NCBI GenBank assembly: GCA_964463485.1
Contig: CAYXDO010000051.1
Span: 1 to 64,000, forward strand
From: CAYXDO01 sp964463485
GTDB lineage: Bacteria; Myxococcota; Kuafuiibacteriia; Kuafuiibacteriales; Kuafuiibacteriaceae
Reading direction: 5' to 3'
DNA length: 64,000 nt
Position numbers and translations under genes: made by a program
Part shown: positions 60,664 to 64,000 of the stretch, one piece after another
Position numbering within the stretch: position 1 is the stretch's first letter
Layout of the letters: each line of letters opens with the position of its first letter
Notes under the pieces: generated by a model
Told to the model about the DNA's origin: nothing
What the model saw: the letters and a program-made list of their open reading frames with translations, nothing else
Databases searched by the model: none

Positions 60664-61495
60664 CGTTGATGACGAAGCGGACCGGAGCGCAGACGGAGAT
60701 CGGCTGCGGCTTGTACTTCCACCTCAGGACCGCTTCGAGCAGCGCCGCTTCGGTTCCCGCGACCGCCTTGAGGATCCGCGTCTTGGGCCGATCGACGCTG
60801 CCATCTTTGGCGACACACACGAGCACGACACTCTCCACGTCCTTGCCGCGGTAGGCGTTGAGGACGGCCGCAGGAAACTTGGGCTCCACGCGGGTGATCA
60901 GGCTCTGCTCGAGCACATAGGGGGGCGCGTTCTTGGGTTTGTCGGGCTCGGGCTCAGCGGATTTTTCGGGGGCCTTGGGGGCTTCGACTCGGCCGAACAC
61001 GTGCACGCCGGTCAGCGCTTCGTCGCCGAAGCTGTGGCCTTCATCGAGGATGCGACCTAGGTGCGCCGTGAGCTCGGGCTTGCCTTCCTTGAGCACCAAC
61101 GCAATCGAAGCCAGGCCGGCCTCGACCACGGAGCTGTCGCGCACTATCGTGAGCGCCTTGTTCTTCTTCGCGAGCTCGGCCAACTGCGGTGGGTATGACG
61201 ACGAGAAGTAATACACGTCGTTCCCTTCGACTTTTTCGGGCTCGGACAGAGGCACGAGCAGAGATCCGAAGCCTTGTCTCGAGAGCGCTCCTTGGAGCGC
61301 CAAGGCCTCGCGGATTTCATTCTCGCCCGCGATCACCGCGACTCGGACGAGCGGTTTGGCCTTGAGCGTCTCGTCGCCCGTGATGATTCGCCCGAGCGCC
61401 TCTGCCTGAACGTCGGACGCGTCGGCGCTGGCGCCCGTGGGGAGAAACAAAAAAATCATGGCCGCGGCGGCGACTGGAATCTTCCGAGGCCTCAT
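60656..61495 (-). CDS. Periplasmic protein with TonB C-terminal domain
   Basis: A 279-aa protein with signal peptide MRPRKIPVAAAAMIFLFLPTGASA. Residues about 45-170 (LVRVAVIAGENEIREALALQGALSRQG...VYYFSSSYPPQLAELAKKNKALTIVRDSS..EAGLASIALVLKEGKPEL) look like a DUF4154/YfiR-type domain. A Pro/Glu-rich linker (APEKSAEPEPDKPKN) follows, then a TonB-C domain: SLITRVEPKFPAAVLNAYRGKDVESVVLVCVAKDGSV...ALLEAVLRWKYKPQPISVCAPVRFVINVK. Two Cys lie in the TonB-C part. TonB-C domains normally contact outer-membrane partners; here there is no membrane anchor, so it is soluble in the periplasm. Confidence 0.78.
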   Translation of the reverse strand: MRPRKIPVAAAAMIFLFLPTGASADASDVQAEALGRIITGDETLKAKPLVRVAVIAGENEIREALALQGALSRQGFGSLLVPLSEPEKVEGNDVYYFSSSYPPQLAELAKKNKALTIVRDSSVVEAGLASIALVLKEGKPELTAHLGRILDEGHSFGDEALTGVHVFGRVEAPKAPEKSAEPEPDKPKNAPPYVLEQSLITRVEPKFPAAVLNAYRGKDVESVVLVCVAKDGSVDRPKTRILKAVAGTEAALLEAVLRWKYKPQPISVCAPVRFVINVK

Positions 61496-61766
61496 GGTCG
61501 CTCACCATACTGCAACGCATGGCGAACGCGAACAGGGTGACCTAGAGCGGGCGTAGAATTGTCGGTGCCCGGGTCCGCAGAAGTTTGGCAGGACGCTGAA
61601 ACGAGAGAGGGCGCAGAGAGCAGACACCGAGGACACCGAGTGGTCCCTTCATCATCTGAGGGCCGTGGCGCTGTGCTCTTCCCGGCTTCGCTCAGGATGG
61701 GTTGATGGGTCGATTGAGGGCGTCTCATCAGGGCAGCTCGTTGGACGCGCCAGGGGGGCCGGGTCT

Positions 61767-63545
61767 TCATGTGAGCTTGATCGCGGCGCGAAGAGCGGCA
61801 GTGGCCCGGCCGAGCAGGCTCTCGCTCTCTTGGGCAGGGCCGAGGGCGAGCTTTTGGCGCCGCTCCGCGACGATCCGGGCGACGTATTCGGACGCGTGCT
61901 CCGGCCTGATCGGCGGCGCGCCGGCGAGGTCCCAACCCGCATAGCCGTAGCGGCTCATGTAGCGCTCGAAGACGGGCTGGAAGTAGGTCACGTCTTCGTC
62001 GGTGAACCAGCTCCGCCAGCCGCCGGCGGCCTTCGTTCGCACGACTTTTTGATATTTCTCACCGACCTCCGCCTCTCCGCCGAGCGTCATCCCGAGCTCT
62101 CGTTCGAGGGCGCCGAGGTTGTCGGAGACCATGTCCTCGTATTTGACGACGAAGTAGCCAGGGTGTCGGTCTTCGAAGCCTGAGGCGAACGCGTGGGCCC
62201 GCGCGATGTGATCGGGGACCACGCGGGGCTCGCCTTGGAGCTCGCTGCGAAAGCGATAGATCTCGAGCACGGACACCGCCCTTGGGTCGGACTCTTTTTT
62301 CCTTAGGAGCTCTAGGAATCGGGCGAGCTTCTCGTCGTCCGAGAAGAAGCGGGAGTGGATGGTGGAGTACAGGAGCGCGGAGATCAGCTGGTCTCGCGGA
62401 TCGCGCGTGATGAGGATCTTGTGATCGAAGCTCGAGAAGCTCGAGTAGTACGCTTCTTCGGTTCTTTGGACGAGGATCTTGGCGAGCACGGGGCGCGGCA
62501 GCAGCGTCGCGTGAAACGGCTCCTTCGGCTCGAAGAGCTCCACGGTGTTCGGAGGCATCGCCGCCTTCACCTTGAAGAACAGCGCGGTGGTCCCGGTCTT
62601 GGGTTGGCCTGCGATCAAGATCCTGTTCGTGCGCACGCCGAAGAGGCTCGCTCCGAGCTCGATCGCGACGGCGCCCGCTTCGTAGGCTTTCTTACCCTCG
62701 TCCCTGGCCTTGTGGATGAGTTGCTCGACGCGGTGCGATTGGGCCCCGCTCGGCTTGGCGCCGGGCCGTTCTTTCTGTCGCCACTCTGCGACGATGCGCT
62801 CGACGTAATCGGACGCGTGCTCGGGTCGAATCTCGGGGTGCTCGTCGAGGCGCCAGTCGTCATCGAAGGCGTAGGCCGCCATATACGGCGTGAACATGGG
62901 CTTGAAGAACGACACGTCTTCATCGGAGAGCCAGCTCCTCCAACTCCCCGAGGACTTCGTACGAACCACGCGCTGGTGGCGGGCGTCCACGGTTTCGTCA
63001 CCGGTGAAGGTCAGGCCGAGGAAGTCTCCGAGCTCCGCGAGCCGACCTTCGACGAGATCGTCGTAGCGCAGCACGAAATACGTCGGGTGCTCTTTGGCGA
63101 ACACCGAGTAGCGAAGCTCGTTCCTAAGGAGCTCCACGAGGTGGTCTTTGCGCCCGGTTTGCAGCCTGCACTTGAGCTGAAACAGGTCGAGGACACTTTT
63201 CGAACGGGGGTCTCGCTCCTTGTCTTTGATAGCTTCGATCCACTCGCGCATGCGGCCTTCGTCGAACAGGAAGGTCGTGTGGATCGTGGAGTACAAGAGC
63301 ACGCTGATCAGTCGATCGCGGGGATCGCGGACGATGAGGATCTTCTTGTCGAAGGTATCGAAGCTCGCGATATCCGTGGTGGGGAGCAGCAGGATCTTGG
63401 TGAGCACGTTCCCGCCGGACGTCGTCGGCTCTTCCCAGCGCTTCGGCTCGAAGAAGCAGGTTGGTTCGTTGCGAAGGGATTTTTTGATTCGATAGAAGAG
63501 GGCCGTGGTCCCGGACTTGGGTTGTCCCGCGACGAGATACTTCAT
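61767..63545 (-). CDS. Protein with two tandem sulfotransferase domains
   Basis: A 592-aa protein in two homologous halves. First half: MKYLVAGQPKSGTTALFYRIKK (PAPS 5'-phosphate loop), KKILIVRDPRDRLISVLLYSTIH (3'-phosphate loop) and VVRTKSSGSWRSWLSDEDVSFFKPMFTPYM. Second half, starting about residue 307: ILIAGQPKTGTTALFFKVK, KILITRDPRDQLISALLYSTIH and VVRTKAAGGWRSWFTDEDVTYFQPVFERYM. The repeat spans about 280 residues in the same order, so both halves look functional. It would transfer sulfate from PAPS to an unknown acceptor, perhaps a glycan or lipid. The Sat-CysC fusion nearby makes PAPS. Confidence 0.88.
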   Translation of the reverse strand: MKYLVAGQPKSGTTALFYRIKKSLRNEPTCFFEPKRWEEPTTSGGNVLTKILLLPTTDIASFDTFDKKILIVRDPRDRLISVLLYSTIHTTFLFDEGRMREWIEAIKDKERDPRSKSVLDLFQLKCRLQTGRKDHLVELLRNELRYSVFAKEHPTYFVLRYDDLVEGRLAELGDFLGLTFTGDETVDARHQRVVRTKSSGSWRSWLSDEDVSFFKPMFTPYMAAYAFDDDWRLDEHPEIRPEHASDYVERIVAEWRQKERPGAKPSGAQSHRVEQLIHKARDEGKKAYEAGAVAIELGASLFGVRTNRILIAGQPKTGTTALFFKVKAAMPPNTVELFEPKEPFHATLLPRPVLAKILVQRTEEAYYSSFSSFDHKILITRDPRDQLISALLYSTIHSRFFSDDEKLARFLELLRKKESDPRAVSVLEIYRFRSELQGEPRVVPDHIARAHAFASGFEDRHPGYFVVKYEDMVSDNLGALERELGMTLGGEAEVGEKYQKVVRTKAAGGWRSWFTDEDVTYFQPVFERYMSRYGYAGWDLAGAPPIRPEHASEYVARIVAERRQKLALGPAQESESLLGRATAALRAAIKLT

Positions 63546-63590
63546 CGATCGGCGCGTCCGTACCGGAATTGCAGGAAGTGAAGCAAGCGC

Positions 63591-63666
63591 AGTCGGTTTC
63601 AGGGGGAGTCGGTTTCAGGGGGAGTCGGTTTCAGGGGGAGTCGGTTTCAGGGGAGTCGGTTTCAGG
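63591..63666. repeat. 16-bp tandem repeat, five units
   Basis: AGTCGGTTTCAGGGGG is repeated head to tail: three full copies, then a 15-base copy and a 13-base partial copy. It lies between the divergent sulfotransferase gene and the PLP-enzyme gene. The unit number is likely to vary by slippage. No spacers, so not a CRISPR array. Confidence 0.85.
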
Positions 63667-63676
63667 AGCTCGAGGG

Positions 63677-64000
63677 ATGCGTATGCAGACTCGACTGGCC
63701 GGCACGTCGGATTTCGGACAAGATCGCGCCTGCGTGTTGGATCAAGGTCCTGAGGGAACGGAGCCCGCGGTCAGCTACCTCTTCGGCCCGACGTTCTCCG
63801 AGATGAAGGCGCCGGAGCAGCTGCCCGAGCAAGTCCGAGAGGCGGCGAGGATCGCGCGCGCGGCGGATCCGATGGATCCGATGAATCTGTTCAACCTGCA
63901 CTGGGAAGACGACCTCGGCGAGGTGCTCGCTGTGGTGATGCCGAGCGAGCTCACTGGCGTGGCCGCGCCGATCGCATTGTTGGTGGGATCGAAGTTTCCG
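63677..64000 (+). CDS. Start of a PLP-dependent (tryptophan-synthase-beta-like) enzyme, cut by the window end
   Basis: The frame starts MRMQTRLAGTSDFGQDRACVLDQ at ATG 63677; ATG 63683, which has CGAGGG six bases upstream, is the alternative. The visible 108 residues include NLFNLHWEDDLGEVLAVVMPSELTGVAAPIALLVGSKFP, resembling the N-terminal part of beta-family PLP enzymes (the region before the SHK-type lysine motif). The lysine and glycine loop are beyond the window, so enzyme type cannot be fixed. Confidence 0.6.
   Translation, partial: MRMQTRLAGTSDFGQDRACVLDQGPEGTEPAVSYLFGPTFSEMKAPEQLPEQVREAARIARAADPMDPMNLFNLHWEDDLGEVLAVVMPSELTGVAAPIALLVGSKFP

Noticed and set aside
63591..63666. Possible CRISPR array
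   Set aside because: Units are head to tail with no spacers.

Overview
The window is about 64 kb of GC-rich bacterial chromosome. It very probably comes from a myxobacterium (Myxococcota, Polyangia or Sandaracinus-like). Evidence for this: a phosphatase with a MYXO-CTERM-type tail, an MglA-family GTPase, two Ser/Thr kinases with the same C-terminal Cys-containing domain, many Ser/Asp-rich lipoproteins, frequent GTG/TTG starts and 4-base ATGA/GTGA stop-start overlaps. No rRNA, tRNA or CRISPR array was seen. The species assignment is inference.

Layout. 1-5.6 kb: remnant of a REP-type (Y1) transposase, an MFS transporter, a VapBC-like toxin-antitoxin pair, an ECF sigma/FecR-like anti-sigma pair and a peroxiredoxin. 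5.6-12.3 kb: Elp3 tRNA-modification enzyme, divergent from a 1171-aa STAND-like ATPase whose gene is bracketed by ATCAACTG motifs, then an MglA-like GTPase and an SCP2-like protein. 12.5-13.9 kb: an inverted repeat cassette, a 55-aa membrane peptide and an outer-membrane protein. 13.9-20.9 kb: a four-gene operon nurA-herA-sbcD-sbcC, every junction a 4-base overlap, encoding a complete DNA-end resection set. 21.2-25.3 kb: AlgH/YqgE, secreted proteins and a lipoprotein with an HExxH motif.

25.5-30.8 kb is the standout: a complete retron. A HEAT/ARM-repeat protein and a winged-helix/SWIM zinc-finger protein are encoded upstream of a well-formed msr-msd RNA gene (18-nt a1/a2 arms, 19-bp perfect msd stem) and a reverse transcriptase with the retron-specific NAxxH and VTG motifs and a YADD active site. 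The gene content matches what I recall as the type XIII retron architecture, whose mechanism is, to my knowledge, uncharacterised.

30.8-38.9 kb: purple-acid-phosphatase-like protein, aspartate-semialdehyde dehydrogenase, then a translationally coupled array of two lipoproteins, ECF sigma factor, zinc-finger anti-sigma and a secreted caspase fused to a probable beta-barrel. 39-46.4 kb: RRM protein, extradiol dioxygenase, unknown proteins, YeiH-type exporter, fructosamine kinase, GDPD, YdjM-like protein. 46.5-53.3 kb: a six-gene operon in which two paralogous Ser/Thr kinases flank a lipoprotein, two (putative) c-type cytochromes and a porin-like protein that itself carries a CxxCH motif. 53.4-64 kb: an orphan tandem-BMC (microcompartment shell-like) protein, an APH-like kinase, a methyltransferase, fused Sat-CysC, fused LysC-LysA, a TonB-C protein, a protein made of two sulfotransferase domains, and the start of a PLP-dependent enzyme.

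Three intergenic regions (about 12.5, 34 and 40.7 kb) carry the same odd architecture: hexanucleotide GC-rich repeats arranged as inverted arms 80-170 bp apart. Functional links: Sat-CysC makes PAPS, the donor for the tandem sulfotransferase; Asd and LysC-LysA belong to the aspartate/lysine pathway; nurA-herA-sbcDC and the retron both concern DNA ends and foreign or damaged DNA. Readings are from inspection only; no alignment or structure prediction was run.
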